A DNA stretch of 64,000 nt from Cepaea nemoralis (GCA_014155875.1 JACEFZ010027952.1:207501-271500), one strand, 5' to 3'; numbered from the stretch's first letter, positions 1 through 10,800 are shown. The notes: generated from the sequence alone by a model not told the origin. Numbers and translations: made by a program.

Positions 1-27
1 GCTATTTGTTTTGTTTCATGCTATCTT

Positions 28-131
28 CTGAAATGTAAATGCCTAGAGACCGAAAATGTGCATTATAATACTTGTTAATTTTATTGTGAACCATGCCTGG
101 TCTCATTCTTTTTATTTGGCACTCAATCAGT
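28..131 (-). mobile_element. TTAA-type MITE fragment
   Basis: Read on the minus strand from 131 this begins CTGATTGAGTGCC next to TTAA and continues with a stretch resembling the MITE at 61539-61755 (shared accatgcctggtc and ttattgtgaacc segments). The other end is not in recognisable form here. Confidence 0.5.
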
Positions 132-295
132 TAATCTAAGGCTGGGATGGACCCTAATTATAACTTCTCGTCTGAGGTTGAACGGGGTAGAGACAATGGA
201 AAACTGGCTGACTGAATTTACGTCAGAAACCAAACCCTTACTAAAACATCTAAATATACCCAAAATTACAAACAATATATGTGGTTTGTCAACAG

Positions 296-394
296 ATACA
301 CACTTCAAGTGTCCGCTAGGTTTCTACATACCCAAAGAGCATAAGTGTGACGGATGGGTTGACTGCGAATTTATCCCAGCCGACGAGATCAACT
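296..394 (+). CDS. GRL101-like receptor, exon 1 (partial LDLa module)
   Basis: Codes for an LDLa-like module starting DTHFKC and ending CDGWVDC...ADEINC. The donor (aact|gtaagt) is strong and leaves phase 1, as in the next seven exons. The acceptor is placed at caacag|atacacac because this gives a 99-base phase 1-1 exon beginning with the same eight bases as exon 3; its pyrimidine tract is weak, so an earlier start is possible. The calcium-binding tail (CDGxxDC...DE) is present. As placed, the first and third cysteines of the six-cysteine pattern are missing; the third position is Tyr. These two are disulfide partners in known LDLa folds, so they may have been lost together. Reading further upstream, the same frame has a Cys 10 residues before the second cysteine. 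Confidence 0.7.
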
Positions 395-451
395 GTAAGT
401 AACTACGTTTCTCCTATGTTTTTTTTTACCAATGAAGGCACAATCAGTACG

Positions 452-498
452 TTGCACGATTTATTGCCTGACATATTTCGCTGCATCTCGTCAGGTAA
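452..498. repeat. Short interspersed repeat, copy 1
   Basis: About 47 bases (gttgcacgatttattgcctg onward to ctcgtcagg) recur nearly unchanged at 57315-57361. Same orientation, no coding potential recognised. Confidence 0.6.
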
Positions 499-526
499 AT
501 ACTGCAGAAATTAGACACAAACTAAA

Positions 527-830
527 TCATCATCATCATGTGCCATGCCAATAAGTGTGCGCGGTCATGTTTCGCCGTCGCAAACGATCGACTGAAGCGT
601 GGATCAGCTTCATGTTTTTGTCTCGACCATGTCGTGTGGCCAAGTCATCTAAATATTTTACTTATCTGCCTTCTCCTTGTTCTTTCCCCCTCAGTCTTAC
701 CATTGTCACCACGTTTTCTAATTTATTTCTTCTCACAACGTCCCCAAAATATCTTGACTGTCTGTCTAATTTCTCTGATCAGTTTACGGTTTCAGTTGTT
801 TCTTGAAGGACTTGCTCATTAGTTTTTCTG
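527..830 (-). mobile_element. LINE 3' tail fragment with (CAT) end
   Basis: Minus-strand copy of a family seen also at 36930-37160, 52430-52735, 59155-59480 and 60590-60975. It carries the remnant of the C-terminal reverse-transcriptase segment (GHxMRRxxLxxLxxTG type) and ends in a catcatcat tract. Here it is strongly decayed. Confidence 0.55.
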
Positions 831-1254
831 TCTGTCCGTGTTATTTTTCGCTATTTCCTCGGAAATCGCATTTCTACTGCCATTAGATTTTTTTTTCAGA
901 TTGACTGCTCATTGTCCACGTTTCACCTCCTCACAAAAGTATATGTTCTACGAAGCACGTTAAAACTCTTTTTCTCGTTGCAGTTGGCATCTAAACTAAC
1001 GCAATAAGATAAATCTTTCAGGTTGAAATACACAGCACATATATTCACACAGTAAAATGAATTGACTACCACGGTAATTTTAAACTGACTATCATGTCTT
1101 GTTGTCTCTTTCTAAACCAGTGTGACGAACAATTTGGCAAACAGTATTTATTTTTCCTAGATATGCTGCTCTTCACCACTGTAATTTTAAACTGACTATC
1201 GTGCCTTGTTATTTGTGCTAAGTTGGCTTTTGTTAAAAAAAACAAACGGTTAGT

Positions 1255-1500
1255 TGGACATCCTTTGCAGGGCGTAGCAGTGAACTTCAACATTTGTGTG
1301 TGTGGCTATTTGTGATTACTGGGCAAGGTTTCGTTCAGTAGTTTGCCATTTCTTTTTAATCGACTGGCACACATACCATTATGGTGAAACCAACGTAAGG
1401 CGGTCTGCTTCCAAATCGCCGGCAGCTGTGTTTCGAATGCGGTATGTGGGATATACGAGCGGCGTCCGTAACGCCTTCGTCACAGTAAATGAGGCAATTA
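1255..1500 (-). mobile_element. SINE family A copy
   Basis: Shares the blocks agctgtgtttcg, accaacg and the flanking order with 20450-20715 and 23225-23485, and with the reverse-oriented copy at 31075-31300. In the latter orientation the family starts with a tRNA-like agtggttaaggac box, so the present copy is inverted relative to its promoter. Confidence 0.6.
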
Positions 1501-1567
1501 TTTGCACTTGTTTTCAGCAAAAGTAGTCGTATGTCTTCCGTGACTACACTACAATAAAGAGCAGACC

Positions 1568-1568
1568 A

Positions 1569-1605
<37 letters not shown>

Positions 1606-1668
1606 AGTTGTTAGTCGTCGTTGTCGTCGTCGTCGTCGTCGTCATCGTCACTGTTGTTGTTTTTGTAC
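1568..1668. repeat. (TTG)n / (GTC)n microsatellite
   Basis: Direct runs of ttg followed by gtc triplets. Confidence 0.9.
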
Positions 1669-1884
1669 TTCTCTGTTTGCGAGGAATGAGCTGGAGATTT
1701 GAAGTCTGACTCCAACTCACGGAAACCTAGTTCAATTCATGATATGGGTTGTTTGGCTGTGTTACAAAATAGGGAAAGTGTGGTATCCCTTCCATCTGAT
1801 GCAGGGGGTAGTATGTCGGATGTTTAACCTCTCGGACAAGGACGAAAAAAATCTCGAAGGACACTTATGAAACATCCCTTGAAT

Positions 1885-2110
1885 GTCAGCAAGACCGAAT
1901 GGATAAGCGCCTTCGTTCTTAAACATCCGGTGCGCTAATGCTGAGGTATCGGGTTCAACCCTCTACACCGGTTAGTTGGACTAAAATACTGACTTCTCGT
2001 CCTTGACATGGGGACGTAAATTAAAAGTACTTCTGAGGTCGGCGTGGATTTGCCTGATGGCAAGGGACACTGGTTATAGGGAAAGCTAATCCACACGCTA
2101 AACCAATGGG
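1885..2110 (+). mobile_element. tRNA-derived SINE family B copy
   Basis: Begins with an A-box-like gaccgaatggataag and a B-box-like gggttcaaccc, then a body ending ggcaagggacactggttata and aagctaatccacacgc. Matches 14335-14580 closely and, inverted, 28830-28990 and 50446-50610. Confidence 0.7.
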
Positions 2111-2309
2111 ACGTGTGGACAAAATACCTTGATTGCTCAATTTTACAAAGTCTTGGCAGACATCAGCACTGGTTCAACATAGCTATGGTAGCTTATGACT
2201 GGTATCGTTGTAATCAATACTGTTTTGTTTTTGCTGCAGCCACCATCATTACCATCATCATCATCATCATTATCTTTTTCATCATCAACATAAAAAAAAT
2301 TTTAAAATT

Positions 2310-2815
2310 ATAATTAGGAGAATCAGTGCCAATCAAACAAGTAGGTTTGAATCAAGCAAAAGTAGGTTTGGATCAAACAAAAAGTAGGTTTGGATCACAC
2401 AAGAAGTAGGTTTGGATTAAACAAAAGTAGGTTTGGATCAAACACAAAGTAGGTTTGGATCACACAAGAAGTAGGTTTGGATTAAACAAAAGTAGGTTTG
2501 GATCAAACAAAAAGTAGGTTTGGATCAAACAAAAAGTAGGTTTGGATCACACAAGAAGTAGGTTTGGATCAAACAATAGTAGGTTTAGATAAACAAAATG
2601 TAGGTTTAGATAAAACAAAAGTAGGTGTGCCTCAAACTAAACTGCATGGTGAAATACGGGAAGCAAGGATGTGACCCACTTATGTCTTAAAAGTTACGAA
2701 TATAGTAGCAAACATGTTGTATTATAAAGCAATCACAACATTACAGCGATATATAAACCCATGGCAGATAGGGAAGTCGCATAAGACGATCAATCATCCC
2801 ATGGCACTTGAAAAG
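2310..2815 (+). mobile_element. TTAA-family element with internal 21-bp array
   Basis: The ends match the families at 24268-24541 (inverted) and 54185-54385: agtgccaa...gtaggtttg at the left and gggaagtcgcataagac ... atcatcccatggca at the right. Between them (2328-2640) a unit of about 21 bases, gtaggtttggatcaaacaaa, is repeated about 14 times; this unit occurs once in the other copies, so the array grew inside the element. Confidence 0.65.
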
Positions 2816-2871
2816 TTAACATTGAAGTGCAATATTATGTGGCGATCACTTTTTATTTCTTTGCTGCACAG

Positions 2872-2988
2872 GTTCCTCAGAATGTGGACGCGACCAGTTC
2901 CGCTGTCCTAACTTCCAGTGCATCAGTAACGGCAATGTATGCGACGGGGTATGTGACTGCCAGTCATGTGCCGACGAGGACAACTGCG
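2872..2988 (+). CDS. GRL101-like receptor, exon 2 (LDLa module)
   Basis: Acceptor tgctgcacag|gt and donor ctgcg|gtatgt bound 117 bases in phase 1-1. The T left by exon 1 completes TGT (Cys), closing the previous module. Translation shows CGRDQFRC, then CISNGNVC, then CDGVCDCQSCADEDNC. This is a full LDLa signature with Phe before the second cysteine and the acidic calcium ligands, but it has eight cysteines rather than six: the two extra ones lie in the CDGVCDCQSC segment. Extracellular ligand-binding module by family knowledge. Confidence 0.9.
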
Positions 2989-3086
2989 GTATGTGTAGGG
3001 GATTTCCCAAACCAGAACAATGAACATGGCAATGGAGAAGTATATTCTAGTAGTATATTCACAATGTTTGTAACGTCTCACTACAC

Positions 3087-3539
3087 CAGTGGTTCTCAAC
3101 CGGTGGGGAATTCCCCCACCCCCACCCTGGGGGGAATTTTAGGGTTTCCAGGGGGGGAATTAAGATTATTTCAAGATCGCGTTAATACAAGAACCGATTA
3201 CTTGATATTGTTTTTCCCTTCATACTGTACAGGTTATGTACGTCTCACCCTTCTAAAATTCATTTTATAAAGTAAGTAGACCCACAAATCACGTTATATG
3301 TGGACGTCTAGACTTGTTTTAGTATGTGCTATTAAATTTAGCTTCCATTATTACGTATACTGTGTAGGGGCGGGGCGGGATATTTAGGTAGGAAATAAGA
3401 CGTTCTGAAAATATGGTGAAGGGGTGCATGGGCCAAATGTTTAGGTAGGAAATAAGAAAGGCGGGGAGGGGGTGGGGGGAATGACGTTCTGAAAATATGG
3501 TGAAGGGGCAAACGGGCCCAAAAAGGTTGAAAACCACTG
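3087..3539. mobile_element. hAT-type MITE, 453 bp
   Basis: Terminal inverted repeats cagtggttctcaacc and ggttgaaaaccactg, flanked by an exact 8-bp direct repeat cactacac (3079-3086 and 3540-3547). An 8-bp target duplication with CAGTGGTT ends is a hAT hallmark. No transposase inside; contains G-rich tracts and an internal duplicated segment (taggtaggaaataag). Related, inverted copy at 56700-57046. Confidence 0.92.
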
Positions 3540-4284
3540 CACTACACATTATATGTAGAACAATTCTGAAAAATGAAGTACATGACGTCATCAAAAATTG
3601 GGCTCCACATTGTGAAGTAATATGCAGTGAATGGCTGTCGCCTATTGGGGTTATTCTTTGCACTCCAAACTGAATGGTGTTATCAACTGAAGAGAGAATT
3701 TTTTGTTGTTGTTTTGTTTAGGTTGAACTTGTGTTTCGAAATGGTGGTCGAAACACATGGATGGTTGTTCAAAGATTTATAGCACTATTTCCTGATAAAC
3801 AACCTTCTCATCTCATTACGGTTAGAAATGTGTTCAATAAGTTATCTTGAATACTTCATTGTTACTTTCCAGCTTCTCCAAAACAGCGTTAGACCACAGC
3901 AGTAATTATCGTTACTACTGTAATAAATTTTTAACACATTTGTTATGATGCCATGAATTTAATTTTTTCAGACTTGTTCTACATACGAATTGTAGTGAGA
4001 CTTAACAAACACCATGTATAAATACACGAGAGGCAAGTGGAATATTTTGGTCGCGTTACAAGACATAACACTCTTATAAAAACTATACTGGGAGGAAAAG
4101 AGGGGAGTGGGTAACGTTGAAGGTAAGCGAGCAAGAGGTAGACAACGATAAAATTGGGAAGGTAACATCAAGGAATGGACGAACAGCAATCTGACAGAGT
4201 GTATAATGACGGTGAGAGACAGACAGTGTTGGAGATCCATCCCAGCCAACCTTCATTGTGGAGACGCACCTGATTGATTGACTG

Positions 4285-4450
4285 AGTATATTCTTCTTCT
4301 TATACTTCTTCCTTCGTCCGGAATGTTTGTTTTGGACGTAATTGCATTGTGCCTTTTTACAGACAGTGCTTCGATATTTGCGCCTTTCGGCCGACACATT
4401 CGACATCTTCGAGCATTTGTTGACCGGGTTAACCTTCCGGGTGAAATAAA
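4285..4450 (+). mobile_element. Interspersed repeat family F with (TTC) tract
   Basis: ttcttcttctt followed by tgttttggacg, atttgcgcctttcggccgacacat and aaccttccggg. The same blocks occur inverted at 58395-58545 next to a gaagaagaa tract. No coding capacity recognised. Confidence 0.6.
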
Positions 4451-4499
4451 ATATAGTGCACCCAGTCATCACTAGTGTTGACTGTGCCAACTCAATATA

Positions 4500-4800
4500 C
4501 CACACCCACTCACTGGAATGCTTAATTATACTTTGGAATCTAATTGAGATTATCCAGTTGTACCACATTTCCCAGATACACACAATTGTGCTGTGGATTT
4601 TATTTGATGTTATCCAGTTGTACCGGATATCCAAGATACACGCAATTGAGAAGTAGATTTTATTTTATGTTATCCAATTGTACCAGATATCCCAGATCCA
4701 CACAATTACACTGTGGAATCTAATTGATGTTACCCAATTGTACCAGATTTTCCAGATACCCACAAGTGTACTGTTTATTGTATTTGACGTCTTTGATGTG
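4500..4800. repeat. 60-bp tandem array upstream of exon 3
   Basis: About 4.5 copies of a 60-bp unit. Units contain ccag|atacacac-like junctions at 4575, 4635, 4695 and 4755 (exact 60-bp spacing; the second reads caag), resembling the real acceptor of exon 3 at 4829. Confidence 0.85.
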
Positions 4801-4829
4801 TAATAACTATAAATCTGTAAATTCTGCAG

Positions 4830-4970
4830 ATACACACGGCTGTATAGTGGAAGACAAGTTTCTCTGCAGATCTAAAGACCACCCCGAACGATGCATCGAC
4901 AATTCTCGAGTCTGTGACAAGCACAATGACTGTTTGAATTCCAATATGGGTCAAGATGAATCAGGTTGCA
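4830..4970 (+). CDS. GRL101-like receptor, exon 3 (LDLa module)
   Basis: Acceptor aattctgcag|atacacac and donor ggttgca|gtaagt give 141 bases in phase 1-1. The module has all six cysteines: CIVEDKFLC, CIDNSRVC, CDKHNDC, and the last after a longer loop ending GQDESGC. The Asp-Glu pair of the calcium site is kept. Upstream lies a 60-bp tandem array whose units contain cag followed by a sequence resembling the start of this exon. Confidence 0.92.
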
Positions 4971-5169
4971 GTAAGTGCGATATGTTTGATGTGCTAAAGG
5001 GTGTAGTTATATTACACGATTTTCTAATTTACGTATTTACTATTCCAAAATCAATCACCGATTGGCTGTTAAAAATAAACCGGTTGCCATAGTGACACTA
5101 TTCATTGCTTGCATCATGCAGTTGTCTTTTAACTCAGTACACCTCAACCTACAGTCGCATTTGTACTTA

Positions 5170-5345
5170 CAATAGGAATCACACAATCTCCTCTCACAAG
5201 TGCATATTAATTAAAACCTTTACGTATTTTGCTTAAAATCACCACTAATTGTTTCTGAAAACATTTACAACGTGTTACTTAACACCTCCACTACTTGTAA
5301 CGGCACTCTTCCGAATTGCGGTCCCAAATAGTTCCGCAGTAAATG
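5170..5345 (-). mobile_element. Merlin-like terminal repeat fragment
   Basis: ggcactcttccgaattgcgg through gttccgcagtaaatgtagtg is the reverse complement of 15693-15750, next to the Merlin-type transposase. In both places it adjoins copies of cctccactacttgt. No transposase is present here, so this is a solo end or MITE. Confidence 0.55.
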
Positions 5346-5471
5346 TAGTGATTTGGTATATCTTACAGAGCCTCAATGGGTCAAAGGTAATGGGTCAAAG
5401 GCAATGGTTCAAAGGCAAGTCTATGTGATGTCATCGGGACTAACTACATGACATATTTTTGTTAAATTTTC

Positions 5472-5550
5472 GTCGTGTTCTCAGTGGCCTAGCGGTAAGT
5501 ATCTCCGCCTGTAACGCAGGAGACCGTGGTTCGATTCCCCACCGGCGAAA
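5472..5550 (+). other. tRNA-like sequence (SINE head, not a clear tRNA gene)
   Basis: Contains a Pol III A box (tggcctagcgg) and B box (ggttcgattcc) at tRNA spacing and an anticodon-like arm cct-gtaacgc-agg whose loop centre would read AAC (Val). The acceptor and T stems pair poorly and a T tract follows, so a tRNA-derived SINE or tRNA pseudogene is more likely than a working tRNA. Confidence 0.55.
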
Positions 5551-5774
5551 TGTGGTAATTTTTTTTTTTTTCAATTTTCATAAATTAATTAAGCGAAAGC
5601 GACAAGATAAGTATGTACAAAGACAGTTATTCGGCATATTGACAAAATTAGCTCACTTTTGATTGCCTTTTTTGTAATCAATTTTATTTTGTATTGTTAG
5701 AAGATTTTACTCAATGAAGAGATCCTTTGTATCGTTTTGTTTACGTTACTTTATTTTTTTGTCTCTGTGGGAGT

Positions 5775-5850
5775 CTCTGTGGCGAAGTGATCAAGCCGTT
5801 TGACTCGTGCTTCGAAGGTTGTGGGTTCGATTCCGGGCCGCGCCCTTCGG
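5775..5850 (+). other. Second tRNA-like sequence abutting an RNase H tail
   Basis: A box tggcgaagtgatc and B box gggttcgattcc at tRNA spacing. Stems do not close well. The 3' edge touches the retroelement RNase H segment that follows. Confidence 0.5.
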
Positions 5851-5858
5851 TTTACGAG

Positions 5859-6336
5859 CTAAATGATTCATATATTATGATTGTAACTGACTCAGAAAGC
5901 ATGCTGAGAAGGGTGAGAACAGGCAAGCTTCGTGCAGAGTGGCTTGCTTCGCTTCGGAGGTCACAGGTAGCAAGCATCACCTGGATCTTTTCTCCTGGGC
6001 ATGCCGGTGTGCTGGGGAATGAACAGGCGGATAGATTGGCTGGCTCGGCAAAACTTGGTGGAGTATTGATGCATGACAAGGCAGACGTGGTTGCGGCCTT
6101 GTGGGAGCACGTGTACACCTCGGAGGAGCAAATGGATCACCATAGTCTGGTTAGAATGAGACAGCGAGGAGTGACGAGGTGATCTGGCCGACGCTCGATG
6201 CTCAGAGGAAAGGCGAGACGGACATATAATCAGATTGCTACTGGAACTATTAGTGTTGGAACTCTTCGCTGGTTGCTGAGGATGGAGACGGAGCGCTTAT
6301 GGGAATGTCCCGAATGCTGTGATGTCGGTTCCTAGA
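5859..6336 (+). pseudogene. Non-LTR retrotransposon RNase H / C-terminal fragment
   Basis: Translation shows VTDSESMLRRV, EWLASLRRSQVASITWIF, SPGHAGVLGNEQADRLAG and finally RLWECPECCDVGS then a stop. DSxSM, GHAGVxGNExAD and the final Cys pair are features of RNase H domains at the C terminus of LINE polyproteins. One in-frame TGA at about 6180 and the lack of an upstream RT make it a 5'-truncated relic. It ends directly in an atcaatcaatca tail without a 3' UTR. Confidence 0.8.
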
Positions 6337-6539
6337 TCAATCAATCAATCAATGATTCAGAGACTCCTGTGGGTCGTCACTAAAAAAAGCTACGGCGTTC
6401 GTGCTTTGTGCGACGCTTTCCGCGCTGCGGGAAGAGACCGAGCCATATGGGATAAACCCGGTGCAATGAAGTCGACCTTGTCGACTTTTAAGCGACATTT
6501 TTTTAAAGCCTTTTAAACGGTAATTTTGCTGATGATATT

Positions 6540-7115
6540 CGCTCGACACCACCGCACCAGTCCATCCAACATCATTTCTGTTAGCCTCGATCGTTGGGCG
6601 GCGCTTACCAAACCCGACACCCCACATTGTGCCAACGGCTTCGGGCGGAAGAGCGCAATTGGGAGGGTACAAGCCTTACCCTGGTGCGAGGAAATGCAAG
6701 CTAAAGACAAAATGTCATGGCAGGGCAGACCAGGCCCTAAGCCTTTGGTTGGCAGCTGGTCTAGGATCGTAGCTCCGACAGGCGGACAGTTAGAGCATTG
6801 CTTTGCTGATCCGGCAGCTTCTGCAGCTTGTCTTGTTCCAGATGTAGGGGTGTTACCTTTCCTCTGGAGTGAACTAGGCAGGCCGAGAGATGGATCATGC
6901 TGCATGGGCAACATATGATCTCTATATTTTAGCCCAGGCGTTGTGCTATGGAACGTGTTCACATGCACCCACTGTGAACGGACATTTGCAGCGCAAATTG
7001 TCCTTATCAGTCACATGCGATACAGCCTTAGGTAAAAGTTATTATGCCTTCTTAAAGCACAAACTATCGTCTGTCAAGACGGAAAGGTGCCAATGATATA
7101 TATATATCATATATA
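6540..7115 (+). mobile_element. Internally deleted LINE derivative (5' region joined to 3' end)
   Basis: Bases 6585-6955 match the 5' region of the minus-strand LINE at 10680-11020; at gtgctatgga (about 6953) the sequence jumps to the element's 3' end, encoding a degraded C2H2 finger (THCERTFAAQIVLISH), then ends tcaagacggaaaggtgcca. The same body plan recurs at 23580-23915 (minus) and 30462-30580 (plus), so this is a propagated non-autonomous form rather than one deletion. Confidence 0.75.
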
Positions 7116-7572
7116 CATGGAGTTCAACTATCAGAAATGAAATAAAGACAAAGGAGAAAATGATTGCAGATAAAGCACACACAGAGCGTGAGAGACGTAA
7201 GATGGTGCAAAATGGTGGAAATGACCATGTTTTCACATGCACCTACTGTGGGCAAACATTTGCAGCAAGAATTGGCCTTACCAGCCACACTCGCCACCTC
7301 CATGGATATATGCTATGTGTTGCATGGAGTGCAACTATCAGAAATGAAATAAAGACAAAGGAGAAAATGATTGCAGATAAAGCACACACAGAGCGTGAGA
7401 GACGTAAGATGGTGCAAAATGGTGGAAATGACCATGTTTTCACATGCACCTACTGTGGGCAAACATTTGCAGCAAGAATTGGCCTTACCAGCCACACTCG
7501 CCACCACCATGGATCATAGTTATTGCCATATGACAGTTATTAAGCTTTTTTGAAGCATAATGTACCATATAT
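7116..7572 (+). mobile_element. Two tandem copies of the LINE 3' end
   Basis: 7116-7318 and 7319-7520 are nearly identical and each encodes the LINE C terminus NEIKTKEKMIADKAHTERER and the finger CTYCGQTFAARIGLTSHTRH. They are read in the same frame across the junction. Confidence 0.85.
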
Positions 7573-7835
7573 GTATATACATATATGGTACATTATGCTT
7601 CAAAAAGGCTTAATAACTGTCATATGGCAATAACTACGATCCATGGCGGTGGCGAGTGTGGCTGGTAAGGCCAATTCTTGCTGCAAATGTTTGCCCACAG
7701 TAGGTGCATGTGAAAACATGGTCATTTCCACCATTTTGCACCATCTTACGTCTCTCACGCTCTGTGTGTGCTTTATCTGCAATCATTTTCTCCTTTGTCT
7801 TTATTTCATTTCTGATAGTTGCACTCCATGCAACA
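7318..7835. repeat. Long palindrome centred at about 7576
   Basis: The + strand LINE 3' end (from 7318) meets a minus-strand LINE 3' end head-on at ccatatatgtatatacatatatgg. Arms of about 255 bases are almost perfect, with a spacer of a few bases at most. Confidence 0.9.
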
Positions 7836-10800
7836 CGTTCAGCGGCGACGTGCTCCCATTGTGCATTATCAATGCCTGTATCAATCATGTCCCGCTTACA
7901 CACATCTTTGTATCGTAGTAGAGGCCGACCCTGAGATCTCCTACCCGTCTGTAATTCACCAAAAAAGATGTCCTTTGGTATTCTACCATCATCCATCCTC
8001 CTAACGTGTCCTATCCATCTAAGTCTACGAAGACTGAGCATGGAATACACCATCACACAACCTGATCTTTCCAATACTTTAGTATTTGTGATTTTGTCTT
8101 GCCACTTAATACCAAGTATTCTTCGCAGACACCGCATATGAAAGCTGTTTAAACGTTTCTCTTGGCGTGAGTAAGTTGTCCAGGTTTCACTGCCATAAAG
8201 AAGAGTACTAAGGACACAGGCTTGGTAGACGAGGACTTTTGTTTTGGCAGTAAGCTTCCTGTTCTCCCAGACTCTTTTTGCTAACATGTTCATTGTTGTT
8301 GCTGCCTTGCCAATCCTGATGTTGATTTCCTGATCGAGGGATAATTTGCTATTTACCTCTGATCCAAGATATGTAAAATGGTCTACTATCTCCAGTTCGG
8401 CGTCGTCAATAAAGATTGATGGTACACCATGTGCACCTTGTGACATAATCTATGTCTTCTTTTTGTTAATTGTTAAACCAAATTCAGAACAAGCATTGGA
8501 GAATGCAGATAGTAGATGTTGTAATTCTTCCTCAGAGTGGGTCGTAATCGCAGCATCATCCGCAAAAAGCAACTCTCTGATTAGTACCCTGCTAATTTTG
8601 GTCTTGGCCTTCAATCTCTGAGCATTATAGAGGCCACCATCTGAGCGTGAGTGAATGTATATACCGTCATCCTGATCACGAAAGGCATATTTCAGTAGAA
8701 GTGAAAAGTATATCCCAAAGAGGGTGGGGGATAGTACACAACCTTGCTTAACTCCACTCTTGATTTCAAACTCTTCTGAAGTTGAGCCATCAAACTTGAT
8801 TATACCCTTCATGCCTGTGTGGAACGATTCCACAATGGACAGAAGAGTTGGTGGACAGCCAATCTTCTTTAGTGCTTTGAACAGACCCTCACGACTGACC
8901 AAATCGAATGCCTTTGTGAGGTCGATGAAGGCAATAAACAGTGGCTGATTTTGTTCCCGGAATTTTTCTTGCATCTGTCGCAATGAGAATATCATATCAA
9001 TGGTAGACCGGTTCTGACGGAAGCCGCACTGTGATTCGGGGTAGACTTGATCTCCCAGGACTTGAAGTCTGCGCAGGACAATTCTGGCAAATACTTTCCC
9101 AACAATACACAGAAGTGAGATACCCCTATAGTTGTTGCAGTCGCTCCGATCTCCCTTGTTCTTGTACAGCGTTATGATGTTTGAATCTTTGAAATCCTGT
9201 GGGACTTGTCCTTCACGCCAGCATAGATCTATTAGCTGGTGGATCTGTAAAGTGAGTGTGTCTTGCCCACTCCTGATTACCTCTATTGGAATCCCATCCT
9301 TACCTGGAGCCTTGCCAGATGCAAGCTCATTTATAGCACACTTAACTTCTGTTATAGTGGGAAGTGTGTCCAGGTGGTCAAGAGTTGGCAGGGCCTCTAT
9401 GGCGTTGAGGGCATCATCCGCTAGCTTGGTCTCACTTGAGTAAAGCTCTAAATAGTGCTCGACCCATCTATCCATCTGCTGTTTCTTATCAGTGATGATT
9501 TCTCCAGTCAAGGTTTTCAGCGGTGCACTTCTTTTGATCATTGGACCACAGGCTTTCTTTATCCCTTCATACATGCTTCTGATGTTTCCCTTATCACTTG
9601 CGATTTGAATGGACTCACATAACTTGATCCAATAGTCATTCGCACACTGCCTGGCAGCCTTTTGCACATCCTTCCTAGCTTGCTTCAGCTCACTGAGTGT
9701 GTTACGCGTTATTCTCTCCTTGTTTCTTAAGAGAGCTATCTCCTTTTTATCAATCAAGGGCTGAAGTGTCTGGCTGTTTGCCGCAAAGCAGTCCTGCCTC
9801 TTATGATCCACAGTGCCGTAAACCCCTACCGCTGTTTTATAAATAGTTTCCTTAAGTTTACTCCATTTATCATTTACTATACAATTTTCTGATGTATCAT
9901 TGAAAGCGTCTTCAAGTTGCTGTTGAAATTCAAAGCACTTTCCAGGATCGTGAGTGTTAGTAATATTAATCCTGGGGCTAGACTTAGCTGTGTAGATTCT
10001 CTTTGGTCTCAGTCTAACCCTTGCAACAACCAAAGAATGATCTGTATCACAGTCAGCACTGTGGTAACTTCGAGTTAATGATGTATGGTTCAGATGTTGT
10101 CTCCGTGTGATAATGAAGTCCAGCTGATGCCAATGGCCGGATCTTCGATGTTTCCATGTGATCTTATGCATCTCTTTTGTTTTAAAAAAGGAGTTTGTAA
10201 TACATCGGTCATTTCTAGTGCAATGTTCCAGCAGCCTTTGCCCATTATCATTCAGGCGACCGATGTTGTATTTTCCAAGGCACACTGGCCACGAACTCGA
10301 GTCCTTGCCCACAAGAGCATTGAAATCACTGAGCATATAAATGTAGTCGGATTTTGGAACTGCCTTGATCGCAGAGACTAGCTGCTCATAGAACATATCC
10401 TTCACATCATCAGAGAAAGCGAGTGTCGGTGCATATGCAGTGAGAATGGTGGCAAATCCACAGGAGGTTGCCAAGCGCAGTGATAATAATCTTTCATTAC
10501 CTCCAGCTGGGATATCAATCATTCCCAGTAGCGAATTCTTCACTGCAAAGCCCACACCATGTTGCCTTTTTTCTGCCTGCCCTCTTCCCTTCCAAAAAAA
10601 GGTGTAAGACCAGGGATGGAGTTCTCTCCATAGCACAAAGCCTGGGCTAAAATAATGAAACCATGTGTTGCCCATGCAGCATGATCCCTCTCTCGGCCTG
10701 CCTAGTTCACTCCAGAGGAAAGTTAACACCTATACATCTGGAACAAGACAAGCTGCAGAAGCTGCCGGATCAGCAAAGCAATGCTCTAACTGTCCGCCTG

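Noticed and set aside
2827..3270. 147-codon frame covering exon 2
   Set aside because: It reads the LDLa exon in the wrong frame; the phase-1 splice frame gives the cysteine module.
5472..5550. Functional tRNA-Val gene
   Set aside because: A and B boxes fit, but the acceptor and T stems do not close properly; a SINE head or tRNA pseudogene is more likely.
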